Shown: piece after piece, positions 16,508 through 25,859 of the stretch
How the letters are laid out: each line of letters begins with the position of its first letter
How positions within the stretch are numbered: position 1 is the stretch's first letter
Assembly (NCBI GenBank): GCA_903892355.1
Contig: CAITIE010000121.1
Span: forward strand, 46,495 to 110,494
DNA from: an uncultured Pirellula sp.
Lineage (GTDB): Bacteria; Planctomycetota; Planctomycetia; Pirellulales; Pirellulaceae
DNA: 64,000 nucleotides
Direction of reading: 5' to 3'
The notes under the pieces: generated by a model
What the model saw: only the letters and a program-made list of their open reading frames with translations
What the model was told of the DNA's origin: nothing
Databases searched by the model: none
Program-made: the position numbers and the translations under genes

Positions 16508-19186
16508 ATGAATATTCCAAGCCGCAACGACACACGGATATCATTAGGGAGGATACTCCGTGTCGCGACATGGAGAGATTGGATTGGCGCCATCGCCGTC
16601 GCCTTGGTCTCAGCAACCCTGCTGGTCCACGTATGGAATCCGCACGATTCGGTCCCCCCCATCGCAGCGGGCGAATCCCTTTTCCATATCGCTCTAGCAC
16701 TCCTTACCGGATTGCTCGCAGCCTTCACCCCTTCGACGCTCTTTAGCAATACAACCGCGGACTCTGGCGATCTGACCGAGCCAAGCGATCCGACTCCTGC
16801 TGCTTTCTGGGTTTGGGGTGCGGCGGTGCTATTCTGCGTCTGGCTCGCAATCTCCGCAGCTTGGACCATCGGCCGCGGGAATACTCGGTATGCGGTGAAC
16901 GGATTCTGGCAGTGGACCTCGCTCGTCATTTTTGCCGCTGCCGTTAGCAAGCTCGCTCGAAGACCTCGGTTCCAAGAACGATGCTGGAAGCTCACGCTAT
17001 GCGCGATTTTAGGAATCCTCGTCTATGGCTACTTTGACTATGCCGTTTTGCAACCGATGCTTCGTGCACAGTTGCAACAGAACCCGGAAGCGATGTTCGA
17101 GCAACAAGGAATCATCCCTGGTTCGGCTGCAGAGATCTTGCTCCGAAATAGGGTCGAGAGTACCGAAATGCACAGCGTGTTCGCCCTCGCAAACTCGCTG
17201 GCTGGATTTCTCGTGATCGCATGGACTCTATGGCTAGGATCTTTTCTTCTGCACTGGCTGCCCAGCGATCCTCGCATGGCAGCGGAAGCCGAGCAGCATG
17301 GGGGTGCAATCGATAGCAACCGCATTCGATGGCTGATGATCGCTGAGATCGCAGTGCTGTCCCTTCTGGCGATGGCGCTGCTGCTGACCAAGAGCCGGAC
17401 GGCGTGGATTGCGGCATCGTTGGCGACGGTCGGTTTATTGGGGCTTCATCCGCTTGTTCGCGGAAGAGCCAAAGAGTTTCTCAAAAAGTATCCCACAGCA
17501 TGCCTTGCGGGATTGGCTGCATTCGCAGTCGCCATCGGAGTCGCGATAGCGCTCATTTACGCATGGGACCCATTGATCATCCGCGAAGCTGGAAAATCGC
17601 TTGCATACCGTTTGGATTATTGGGGTGGGGCATCGCGATTGATCGCCGAGGAACCGATCCGCGGCTTCGGGCCTCTCAATTTTCAATCGACCTACTTGAG
17701 AGTGAAATTGCCGACGGCGGCAGAATCCCCCGCGGACCCTCACAATTTCCTTCTCGAGATTGCGCACGCGGGTGGTATTCCACTACTGATTGCAGCGGTC
17801 CTTGTGGGTCTGCTCGGAATCCGTTTCACCCTGCAGCGGCTTGCCCGGGAAACCGCAACCTCGGCACATGGTGCTGGCTCCCCTTTCGCTAGCTACGATG
17901 CTGTCGCGAAGGGAGATCGTATTCGTCGCGAACCGTCGAAGTCCCGCGCGAAACAGGCCCACAATTCATCCAACGATCTAACGCTCGCTCAAACATCGCT
18001 CGATGGATGGGCGTTCTGGGGATCTGCAGCCTTTGCCGCACTCGGTTTCTTCACATGGAGCTTTTTTACGGCGGGCGATATGGAGCTGGTCGCCACCATC
18101 GCGGTGGTCACGATCGGGTTTGCAGCGGCGATCACGGCATGTCGCAGTCAAGCCATCACGGGGATATCACACCGTTTTATGCGACATGGTAGTTATGCCC
18201 TCGCCGTTGCCCTACTGGCTTTTGTGGTCCACTTGTTAGCCTCCGGTGGATGGATGCTTCCCGGAACCATGATCGTTCCAATGCTTCTGGTAGGGTTGCT
18301 CCTGAGCAATACGAGCAACCTAAACAACCTGAACAATACGACAAGGGATGAAGGTCATTCCAACGATCGTGAAGCGACCCAGCGCAAACTCCAAGGCACG
18401 CTCGTATTGGGTGCTTGTGCACTCCTGGCTTTTTGGATCGGCACGATGGCATGGCCATTGACTCGCTCGGCAGAAGCATCGCGACGAATATCCGATGGGT
18501 TGGATTCGGGCCCGATCGGGGGTCTCGGAACAACGGGAAGTGTGATCAGCCCCGGCGTTGTCCGGGACTTGGTTTCGGCCGATCGTTGGGACCCCGAATT
18601 GCCGCGTGTGGGGATGGAGCTTTGCTCGCGACAGTTGCTTGGCACGGTCCCCCGATTCCTGGGGGCCAGCCCGCGACCGCTCGGCAGTCCTTCGCTTGGG
18701 GGAGGCACGCTTGGGGAGACCGCCCGCCGGGAATGGGAAGAGACAATGCTGGCCATGCGATCCGAGTTCCTGTCGCGAGATCCCAGACATGCGTTGGCGT
18801 ATGGCGAATGCGGCCGCGCAGCGTTGCGACTTGCTTCCGGGGAAAAAACGCCGGAGGGGCGAAAACGATGGCTGGAACTAGCCAGCGAGGATTTCGGGCG
18901 AGGCGCCGAGGTTTTCACCGCCTCGGTCGAAGCCCAACTTCAAGCTGCGGTCGCTTCGTTTTTGGCCGGGGACGACGAGCGGGCCAAGAGGTTTTGTCGT
19001 CGAGCCATCGAGGTCGATGGGATCACGCTCCATGCCGACCGCAAAATCAAGGCCGCAGAGATCTTCTGGCCCAAAAACCTGGAAAACCCCCAGTCCATCC
19101 CCACCGAATCCCGATTGGGACCCAACCAGGATTTGGTTCGAGGTGAACCGGCACTGGCGACGTTGCGTAGGTCTTTAAGCCTATAA
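16508..19186 (+). CDS. O-antigen-ligase-like membrane protein with C-terminal repeat domain
   Basis: This encodes 892 residues with a dozen or more hydrophobic segments. The Wzy/WaaL signature region includes LLTKSRTAWIA, YRLDYWGGASRLI, EEPIRGFGPLNFQ and the long periplasmic loop ending DPHNFLLEIAHAGGIP. WaaL/Wzy proteins transfer or polymerise lipid-linked glycans at the outer face of the inner membrane. After further helices and an Asn/Leu-rich linker (TSNLNNLNN), the last 250 residues are soluble and helical (RHALAYGECGRAALRLASG, EAQLQAAVASFLAGDDERAK), like TPRs. It sits 7 bases after the WecA/TagO-type gene, so its donor is probably that enzyme's lipid-linked product. Confidence 0.85.
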   Translation: MNIPSRNDTRISLGRILRVATWRDWIGAIAVALVSATLLVHVWNPHDSVPPIAAGESLFHIALALLTGLLAAFTPSTLFSNTTADSGDLTEPSDPTPAAFWVWGAAVLFCVWLAISAAWTIGRGNTRYAVNGFWQWTSLVIFAAAVSKLARRPRFQERCWKLTLCAILGILVYGYFDYAVLQPMLRAQLQQNPEAMFEQQGIIPGSAAEILLRNRVESTEMHSVFALANSLAGFLVIAWTLWLGSFLLHWLPSDPRMAAEAEQHGGAIDSNRIRWLMIAEIAVLSLLAMALLLTKSRTAWIAASLATVGLLGLHPLVRGRAKEFLKKYPTACLAGLAAFAVAIGVAIALIYAWDPLIIREAGKSLAYRLDYWGGASRLIAEEPIRGFGPLNFQSTYLRVKLPTAAESPADPHNFLLEIAHAGGIPLLIAAVLVGLLGIRFTLQRLARETATSAHGAGSPFASYDAVAKGDRIRREPSKSRAKQAHNSSNDLTLAQTSLDGWAFWGSAAFAALGFFTWSFFTAGDMELVATIAVVTIGFAAAITACRSQAITGISHRFMRHGSYALAVALLAFVVHLLASGGWMLPGTMIVPMLLVGLLLSNTSNLNNLNNTTRDEGHSNDREATQRKLQGTLVLGACALLAFWIGTMAWPLTRSAEASRRISDGLDSGPIGGLGTTGSVISPGVVRDLVSADRWDPELPRVGMELCSRQLLGTVPRFLGASPRPLGSPSLGGGTLGETARREWEETMLAMRSEFLSRDPRHALAYGECGRAALRLASGEKTPEGRKRWLELASEDFGRGAEVFTASVEAQLQAAVASFLAGDDERAKRFCRRAIEVDGITLHADRKIKAAEIFWPKNLENPQSIPTESRLGPNQDLVRGEPALATLRRSLSL

Positions 19187-19263
19187 TTTGAATCGAATTC
19201 GTCGTTTTCCTCTCTTCTATCGGCCCTTCAACGCTTCCCTTGGCTTCCTAGCCCCGCCTTCCT

Positions 19264-20478
19264 ATGCGAACCCTTCTTCTGATCCTGTCTTGTATCGGTA
19301 TTGGATACGTCATCGCGAAAATCCAGCATGATCGTCGCGTTTCCAAAATGGTAAACGCCATGGGAAACAACGAAGCGGTGGGAATCACGTCCCAGAAGGA
19401 AGCCATCCAAGCCGCCATTCGGCAGGAAGCCTCGACGAAGGCTGGAAAAGTCGAGGTGGTTAATGGGTCCGATCTCGATTTCGGAATGATGATGAAGGGA
19501 ACGAAACGATCGCATAAATTTATCTTTAAGAACGTCGGTGAAGCGAACGCGCGAATTTGGTTTAAGACCAGCACCTGCAAGTGCACGGTTGGCAAGTTCA
19601 AAGACGCAACCTTGGCTCCTGGAGAAGAAACCGACGTCGAGCTGGAATGGAAAGCCGAAGGAGGAACCGGCGAGTTCGCGCAAACCGCGACCGTGGGAAC
19701 CGATTGCCCAAGCCAAGAAGAAGTCAAACTGACGATCCATGGTGAGATCGGCCAAGCCTACGTGTTTGACCCTCCACCGCACAACCATGGCGATGTCTTC
19801 AGCAATCAAGAAACCGAAATCCCTTTCACCATCTACAGCTTCCAAGAAGGTCCCATGAATTTGGGAACCGCCGCAGTGAAAGATGCAATCCTCTCGAAAC
19901 GCATCAAAGTCGAACTTGAAGGGGAACGAGAACTCGCCAAAGGTGAGATCCCTAAGATGGAGAGCGCTCGTCGCATGATCCAAGGAAAGATTCGTATCCT
20001 ACCAGGTGTTGCCGCTGGGCCATTAAACATCGATATCCATATCGTTCGGAAACAAAACGATGGTCCGGATAATGAGTTCTTGACCTACAACGTTCGTGGA
20101 CGCGTCGTTACACCTGTGCGCATCATCGCCGGTGACGATTACAACGAAACCCGAAATATCCTGAGCCTGGGAGCAGCAAAGTCCTCAAGCGGACTCAAGA
20201 AGTCGTTCATGATTGCCATCCGAAACGAGGACTCGAAACAAGACCCCAACGTGCGTATCGGTAAAGTCCTGCCAAACCAATTGAAAGCCTCCTTGGGCGA
20301 ACCCAAAGTTTCTCCCAATCAACGCATTTACCCCATCACACTTGAAATCCCACCTGGTACCGATCCGATCGAACTCGATGGAACATTTTCGAAAGATTTC
20401 GGAAAGATTGTCATTGAAACGGATGTCGAAAGCTCCCCTGAAATTCCGATCTTCTTGAAGTTACGAATTACCGAATAG
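19264..20478 (+). CDS. DUF1573 domain exported protein
   Basis: The 404-residue product has an N-terminal signal or anchor (LLLILSCIGIGYVIA). At about residue 70 comes a DUF1573 immunoglobulin-like domain: DLDFGMMMKGTKRSHKFIFKN, then the TSTCKCTVG motif with paired Cys and LAPGEETDVELEWKA. Further beta-rich repeats follow (FDPPPHNHGDVFSNQETEIP and the C-terminal EIPIFLKLRITE). DUF1573 proteins are abundant in planctomycetes and Bacteroidetes, and their role is unknown. It ends 63 bases before the multihaem cytochrome start on the same strand, so the two may act together in the envelope. Confidence 0.85.
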   Translation: MRTLLLILSCIGIGYVIAKIQHDRRVSKMVNAMGNNEAVGITSQKEAIQAAIRQEASTKAGKVEVVNGSDLDFGMMMKGTKRSHKFIFKNVGEANARIWFKTSTCKCTVGKFKDATLAPGEETDVELEWKAEGGTGEFAQTATVGTDCPSQEEVKLTIHGEIGQAYVFDPPPHNHGDVFSNQETEIPFTIYSFQEGPMNLGTAAVKDAILSKRIKVELEGERELAKGEIPKMESARRMIQGKIRILPGVAAGPLNIDIHIVRKQNDGPDNEFLTYNVRGRVVTPVRIIAGDDYNETRNILSLGAAKSSSGLKKSFMIAIRNEDSKQDPNVRIGKVLPNQLKASLGEPKVSPNQRIYPITLEIPPGTDPIELDGTFSKDFGKIVIETDVESSPEIPIFLKLRITE

Positions 20479-20541
20479 AAGCATTCGCTTTTCAGCTTGG
20501 GTTCCATCGTCAGCTTTGAGTCGCAGGGAGGTGTGCGGACA

Positions 20542-22362
20542 ATGAGAGTTCTCGATCGTGACGGATCAACCACTCACAGCACGCCATCACCCGCCACCCA
20601 TCGGTCCCATTCTCCGCGGTACAGATCCCGTCGAGGCAGGTCGCGGTTTTTGCTAGCGTTACTAACAGCATCGGCCGCGTCTCTCGCCCTGCCTGCCGTC
20701 TGGAGTTCTGCCCAGCCACCCTCGGATCCCGGCACACGCCAACGGATCCAAATCCGCTTTCCTGATTCCACCGCCAAACCCCAAGTACCAACCAACAAGT
20801 CTCAACAGGTTGCCAACCAACCTCAAGACGCGCTCAAACCCAAGGATGGTAAACTGACGGACGTCGGTCGACAGACCGTTGCACCCGAAGCCAATCGAGG
20901 CACACCGACAACTCAAGACCCCATCACCGTCGCTTCGGACGAAGAGAAAAATCAAAAGATTGCTCCCGATTGGAAAGATCCTTGGTTGGTTTTCTTCATC
21001 ACAGGAAACCAGTCTGGCTACCTCGAGCCATGCGGTTGCACCGGTCTGGCAAATCAAAAAGGGGGTGTAAACCGTCGCGACACGCTCCTGACATCCCTGA
21101 AGAAGCGGGGCTGGAACGTCATGCCCATCGATGGGGGGAATCAAGTCCGAACCGATGGCACGCAATCGGAGATCAAATTCCAATGGACGACACAAGCCTT
21201 CCGCGAGATGGGATATGAGGCTGCCGCTTATGGCGAAAAAGATCTAAAGCTGTCCGACAATATCCTGGTCTCGATCTTGGACAACACCGGAAGCAATTCG
21301 CTGTTCGTGAGCGCCAACGTCAGCCTCTTACCCGATTTCGACCTTCGCTACAAAGTGGTCTCGGTCAAAGACCCCAAGGGCCGGACTCACAAGATTGGTA
21401 TCACCAGTATTCTCGGCGAAGAGAACACGCGCGAGCTGCTGCGCAACGGCGAATCGTATTTCAAGGTGGAGCCACCAATCCCTGCACTCAAGGAAATCGC
21501 GGCCAAGCTCAACGAAGAGAAGTGCGACTTCCAAATCCTAATCTCACACGCTGGTTTGGATGAAACTCGAGCCATTGTGAAAGAGGTTCCTCAATTCCAA
21601 CTGGTGATCACGTCGGGCGGCTATGGCGAACCGACCTATCGCCCCGAAGTCCTTCCAGGCACACGCTCTGAAATCGTACAAGTCGGCTCCAAAGGCATGT
21701 ATGCGGGTATCTTCGGGTTGTTCGATTCCGCAGATCAGCCAACACGCTACCAACGCATCGCCCTGAGCTCTCAGTTCGAAGACTCCCCGCGGATGACAGA
21801 CCTGTTTGGGAAGTATCAAGACGAACTGAAGGCCAAATCGGACAACACCTTCAGCTCGCTGGGCCTGAGGCCCCTCACCCATCCAACCACCCGCGAGTTC
21901 GTGGGGAGCGAGAAGTGCGGAGACTGCCATACGACCGCTTTTGAGATTTGGAAGAACACACCCCATGCCCATGCTACCGATTCGATCATCGAGCCACCCG
22001 AGCGTTCGTTGACCCGAATCTACGACCCCGAATGCATATCGTGCCACGTGACTGGCTGGAACCCTCAAGGGGTATACCCCTACCGAACAGGCTACACCTC
22101 CGTCGAGCAATCCCAGCAATTGCTGGGCAACGGTTGCGAAAACTGCCATGGTCCCGGCTCCAAACACGTCGAGGCCGAACTCGGCGAGATCGATGCTGAC
22201 AAACAACTCCTAGAGACACTTCGCTCCCAAATGAGGCTGACACTTGAACGCGCTCAAGACAAATGCCTCGAATGCCACGATATCGATAACAGTCCTGACT
22301 TCCACAAGACGGGTGCTTTTGAGACCTACTGGGATCAAGTAAAACACTACGGCAAAGATTGA
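20542..22362 (+). CDS. metallophosphatase-like multihaem cytochrome c
   Basis: The 606-residue product has an Arg-rich N-terminus and hydrophobic signal (FLLALLTASAASLALPAVW), then a Pro/Gln-rich linker. Residues about 145-430 resemble the 5'-nucleotidase/metallophosphatase fold (FFITGNQSGYLEPCGCTGL, KGGVNRRDTLL, MPIDGGNQ, FQILISHAGLDE). The C-terminus has four CxxCH haem sites: Cys459 CGDCH, Cys498 CISCH, Cys532 CENCH and Cys575 CLECH, arranged as in cytochrome c554-like proteins. It should act in the periplasm in electron transfer. I chose the ATG at 20542, preceded by GGGAGG, rather than an upstream TTG. The usual DxH and GNHE metal ligands are not conserved in the phosphatase part. Confidence 0.88.
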   Translation: MRVLDRDGSTTHSTPSPATHRSHSPRYRSRRGRSRFLLALLTASAASLALPAVWSSAQPPSDPGTRQRIQIRFPDSTAKPQVPTNKSQQVANQPQDALKPKDGKLTDVGRQTVAPEANRGTPTTQDPITVASDEEKNQKIAPDWKDPWLVFFITGNQSGYLEPCGCTGLANQKGGVNRRDTLLTSLKKRGWNVMPIDGGNQVRTDGTQSEIKFQWTTQAFREMGYEAAAYGEKDLKLSDNILVSILDNTGSNSLFVSANVSLLPDFDLRYKVVSVKDPKGRTHKIGITSILGEENTRELLRNGESYFKVEPPIPALKEIAAKLNEEKCDFQILISHAGLDETRAIVKEVPQFQLVITSGGYGEPTYRPEVLPGTRSEIVQVGSKGMYAGIFGLFDSADQPTRYQRIALSSQFEDSPRMTDLFGKYQDELKAKSDNTFSSLGLRPLTHPTTREFVGSEKCGDCHTTAFEIWKNTPHAHATDSIIEPPERSLTRIYDPECISCHVTGWNPQGVYPYRTGYTSVEQSQQLLGNGCENCHGPGSKHVEAELGEIDADKQLLETLRSQMRLTLERAQDKCLECHDIDNSPDFHKTGAFETYWDQVKHYGKD

Positions 22363-22471
22363 TGGAGGGGCGAACTTCTTGCGACAATCGTAGTGTCGTA
22401 TCCCAAGCCCTTCAACAACTCGAGTTACACTTCGATCTAGCCTCTCGCGTCGAGGTAAGGGGACACTTGCC

Positions 22472-23293
22472 ATGATCCATCGAACGATTCGTTTTGGAAT
22501 GATTCTTCGTCGCGTCTCGACGCAATTCTCATTGGCTTCGATCGCCTCGTGGGTACTGTTTCTCGGTTTGTCGCATGGGGATGAATGGGTCCCTCCGAAT
22601 AACCCAAATCCGAGAACGATCCTCAGCGAAGCCAATCTGGACGCGAAGGCCAAACGCTACCAGCTGGCTCTCGAGAAGTACCTTTGGATCTACGAGAAAT
22701 CGACTGTTGTTGAGCCTGCATTCATCGGCGTTCGGCTCTCGTTCGCGTTGGCCGCTTGGAACGATCTGGCCAATGAGTATCCTCCGGCGATGAATAAGCT
22801 TCTCGAGAAGCGAGACGAGGCGCTGCAGATGCTCAATGAAGGCAGAGATCCACAGCGCTCGTTCATGGACCTAGCCGGAATCAATAGGGTCTTGAAACAA
22901 GTTCCAAAGACAGTAGCTGCCTTTGAGCAACTCGACAAAAATTCCCCTCGCATCGCCAAGGAAGTCTACGCCTTGGCCCAACCAGCTCTTATCGCCAACC
23001 AAAAGGTTGAGCTCTGTGGACGCTACCTGGACGGAACGAAAGACTTTGAAAAACTGCACGAAAGCTTTCGAATGATCAAAACGTTGAAGGGGATCGGCGA
23101 TGATGCCGTCGCACGTTACGAAAGCGAGTTTTTTAAAGGTGTCAGTACCATCGTGTTTATCCTAGCGGTCAACGACCGACGCGAGGAAGCACTTGAAATC
23201 GTTCGGAAGGCGAAAGAAGTATCCAACAACGAATCCTTCCAACTCATGCTCGACGAGGCACTCGCAGGAAAAAACCCACCCAGTACCCGTTAG
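22472..23293 (+). CDS. exported helical protein, TPR-like
   Basis: The 273-residue product has an N-terminal signal (QFSLASIASWVLFLGLSHG) and a mature part made of helices. It starts WVPPNNPNPRTILSEANLDA and contains KAKRYQLALEKYLWIYEKS, which reads like a TPR, and a final REEALEIVRKAKEVSNNESF helix. No catalytic motif is visible and I do not recognise a named family. It lies 110 bases after the cytochrome gene and 196 before aroC on the same strand. Two tagccgcaatg copies begin at its stop codon. Confidence 0.7.
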   Translation: MIHRTIRFGMILRRVSTQFSLASIASWVLFLGLSHGDEWVPPNNPNPRTILSEANLDAKAKRYQLALEKYLWIYEKSTVVEPAFIGVRLSFALAAWNDLANEYPPAMNKLLEKRDEALQMLNEGRDPQRSFMDLAGINRVLKQVPKTVAAFEQLDKNSPRIAKEVYALAQPALIANQKVELCGRYLDGTKDFEKLHESFRMIKTLKGIGDDAVARYESEFFKGVSTIVFILAVNDRREEALEIVRKAKEVSNNESFQLMLDEALAGKNPPSTR

Positions 23294-23317
23294 CCGCAAT
23301 GCCCGATAGCCGCAATG
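23291..23317 (+). repeat. short direct repeat at a stop codon
   Basis: The 11-mer tagccgcaatg occurs at 23291-23301 and 23307-23317, a period of 16 bases. The first TAG is the stop codon of the upstream gene. Confidence 0.8.
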
Positions 23318-23489
23318 AATGACGTTTCGCGCCTACCTTTCGGGCTTTGGCTCACGGGGACCTGGAATTAGAATAGGGATTTGAAGGACCGACCAAGTGT
23401 CCTCCACCTAAAGACCAAAGTTGCTCATTGCAACGACTCAGTTCGCATCAGCAGACAAACCCTATCGGAAATAGCTCGGACCCTTCCTC

Positions 23490-24638
23490 ATGCTTCGTTA
23501 TTGGACCGCCGGTGAATCCCATGGAAAATCTCTCATCGCACTGATCGATGGGTTTCCGGCAGGCTTAAAGATCGACGAGGAGATGATCAATCGTGAATTG
23601 CGGTTGAGGCAAGGTGGGTACGGGCGAGGCGGACGGCAGAAACTCGAACAGGATACAGTCGACATTTTGACCGGTGTGTGGCAATCGACGACCCTCGGTT
23701 CCCCCATCACGTTGCAAGTCGTCAACAACGATTACAAACTCGAGCGGCTCAAGGAGTTGGAACGCCCTCGTCCAGGCCACGCCGATCTTACGGGAGCGAT
23801 CAAGTACCTGGGCTCGATCCGTGGGGTGCTCGAACGCTCCAGCGCCCGCGAGACCGCCGTCCGTGTCGCCGCTGGCGCGCTGGCTCGGCAGTTGCTCGCC
23901 GTGGTGGGAATCGAAACGGTGGGCTACGTCGTCGAACTGGGAGCCATGGCTATCGGGGCCGCGGACACCCGCTCCAAAACGATAGCCGACCTTCGCGAAC
24001 TTCGCGATGCGAGCAGCATCTATTGCGTCGACCCTTCGCGGGACAAAGAAGCCGAATCGTACATCGATCGGATGGCCGATGAAGGAGATACGCTCGGGGG
24101 GGTCATCGAAGTCCGAGTGGATGGATTGCCGTTCGGCTTGGGGACTCACGCCCAATGGGATCGAAAACTCGATGGTCGATTAGCCCAAGCGGTTATGGCC
24201 GTACAAGCCATCAAGGGAGTGGAGATAGGCATGGGTTTCGAGGCTGCTAGGCGTCGAGGCTCTGAAGTCCACGATCCGATTCACCACGACCCCGAACTGA
24301 CCCACTTGCCCCACTTAGGCTACATCCGTCCCAGCAACAACGCGGGCGGACTCGAAGGTGGCATGACCAACGGACAATCCCTCATCCTCCGGGCTGCGAA
24401 AAAACCGATCAGTACCTTGCGCAAGCCCCTCGATTCGATCCGGATGGAAGACAAACAGCCTCATCGCGCCAACTACGAGCGAAGCGATGTCTGCGCCATT
24501 TCCGCCGCTGCCATCATCGTCGAGCATGTAGTCGCCTTCGAGATCGCTACAGCGTTGGTTGACAAATTCGGTGGGGATAGCGTCGCGGAACTGAAGGCCC
24601 GTTACGACCTGTTCCAGACCATGGCCCGTAATCGCTAA
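23490..24638 (+). CDS. aroC: chorismate synthase
   Basis: AroC converts 5-enolpyruvylshikimate-3-phosphate to chorismate, the branch point for aromatic amino acids and folate, using reduced FMN. The 382-residue product opens with WTAGESHGKSLIALIDGFPAG. It carries RQGGYGRGGRQ, RPGHADLTGAIKY, LERSSARETAVRVAAGA, GSEVHDPI, NNAGGLEGGMTNG and the C-terminal RSDVCAISAAAIIVEHVVAF, all family signatures. Length is normal. The pathway is completed in this window by fused aroDE (47.2 kb) and pabA/trpG (46.6 kb), but those lie over 20 kb away. Confidence 0.97.
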   Translation: MLRYWTAGESHGKSLIALIDGFPAGLKIDEEMINRELRLRQGGYGRGGRQKLEQDTVDILTGVWQSTTLGSPITLQVVNNDYKLERLKELERPRPGHADLTGAIKYLGSIRGVLERSSARETAVRVAAGALARQLLAVVGIETVGYVVELGAMAIGAADTRSKTIADLRELRDASSIYCVDPSRDKEAESYIDRMADEGDTLGGVIEVRVDGLPFGLGTHAQWDRKLDGRLAQAVMAVQAIKGVEIGMGFEAARRRGSEVHDPIHHDPELTHLPHLGYIRPSNNAGGLEGGMTNGQSLILRAAKKPISTLRKPLDSIRMEDKQPHRANYERSDVCAISAAAIIVEHVVAFEIATALVDKFGGDSVAELKARYDLFQTMARNR

Positions 24639-24647
24639 CGACAAATC

Positions 24648-24720
24648 GCTAGCAACAAGGCCAATGGTTAGCAACAGCGCCAATGGTTAGCAATAAGGCC
24701 AATCGTTAGCAATAAGCACT
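24648..24720 (+). repeat. imperfect 19-bp tandem repeat after aroC
   Basis: Copies are gctagcaacaaggccaatg (24648-24666), gttagcaacagcgccaatg (24667-24685), gttagcaataaggccaatc (24686-24704) and a partial copy to about 24720. A related half-copy, gctaacgacaa, contains the aroC stop codon. No coding potential. Confidence 0.85.
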
Positions 24721-24763
24721 GGCGAGACTGCTCAGGCGATTCTTCGTGGACTAAAATATCACC

Positions 24764-25591
24764 ATGGGTTCCCAACGATCGCCCTCTGGCAATTCACCTT
24801 CGAAATCATCCCGCAGCACGCTGTCTCCATGGAAGATGGCGGCCTCCAGTTCGCTATTGCTTCATGCGATCGCGATTGGAACCGCAGCATGGCTCGCTGC
24901 CATGTGGGTGTCACCGGTCGAGCCTCTCACGAACACCCCTGTGGAAATCGAGGGTGCGTTTCGCGAGCCGATTGCGGTCGAACAGAGCTTTCGTGTCCGA
25001 GGACATCGTGTTGAGGAAGCAATCGATCCTTTGACCCCCAGCAACGAAGACCCTCGTTGGGAGGACGCGATTGCCGACCAACGCCCTGCCGCCGAGCGAG
25101 ACCCGGCAGGCCAATCCGCTGAGAGTACTTTTATTCAACGGCAGATCGATCGCAGCATTGAAACTGGGAAGCGTCGCACGGGCCAGGAAAACTTGGATCG
25201 TCTCTCCCGACTCAGCCAACAGTTGAGCGAGGAAAGCAAATCGGAAACCGTCGATCAGATGGCCAATTTTCTTGGCGGTGTGACCAAAACTCGCGCCGAA
25301 CGGCCCATCGAAAACCCTTCTGGAAAATCGATCGACGTCAGCACGGCCCAGCTTCACGATGTCGTCCGCACGATCGATGGAGAAGGTCGCAAAACCTACC
25401 GACTGATCCTGATCGATGCCGAAGGGATCACCGACGAAGTGGACATCGATCCAGAAACAGGCGAGCAGTTGTATCGAACCATTAGGCTGATCAAGGCAAA
25501 TCCATTGCTCGATAAGGTTTACCGCAAAATTGTGATGGGCATCATGGACTCCGTCCTCCCGAAACTAGACGCTGATCCCCCGGTAAAATAG
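24764..25591 (+). CDS. membrane-anchored protein of unknown function
   Basis: This encodes 275 residues. A Ser-rich cytoplasmic N-terminus (23 residues) precedes one membrane helix (AASSSLLLHAIAIGTAAWLAAMW). A long charged, partly coiled region follows (FIQRQIDRSIETGKRRT, LDRLSRLSQQLSEESKS). The C-terminal domain (VVRTIDGEGRKTYRLILIDAEG, LYRTIRLIKANPLLDKVYRK) is conserved-looking. The layout recalls TonB-type or scaffold proteins, but no family motif is clear. It precedes the moxR operon by 268 bases on the same strand and could belong to it; that is inference. Confidence 0.65.
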   Translation: MGSQRSPSGNSPSKSSRSTLSPWKMAASSSLLLHAIAIGTAAWLAAMWVSPVEPLTNTPVEIEGAFREPIAVEQSFRVRGHRVEEAIDPLTPSNEDPRWEDAIADQRPAAERDPAGQSAESTFIQRQIDRSIETGKRRTGQENLDRLSRLSQQLSEESKSETVDQMANFLGGVTKTRAERPIENPSGKSIDVSTAQLHDVVRTIDGEGRKTYRLILIDAEGITDEVDIDPETGEQLYRTIRLIKANPLLDKVYRKIVMGIMDSVLPKLDADPPVK

Positions 25592-25859
25592 CCATACAAC
25601 ACGCGACCTAACTGGCAACCAGGAATCGCGGGGAAAGGTACCAAACTCGCTGCTGCGGGGCGAAACAGGGGCCGTTTTGGATTACACTAGGAACCGGTGG
25701 AAAAGGTTCGCAAGGACGATTTTGCAGGCTTGGCTTCGCGGTACTAGCCGTCGGCATGGCCTTAGTTGCAATTCCGCTTCGCAGTTTCCTCGCGGTCCAC
25801 ATCCACGATCTTACGTTACCACTTCATCCGACGGATTCTCACCAGTAGACCTAAGCTTC

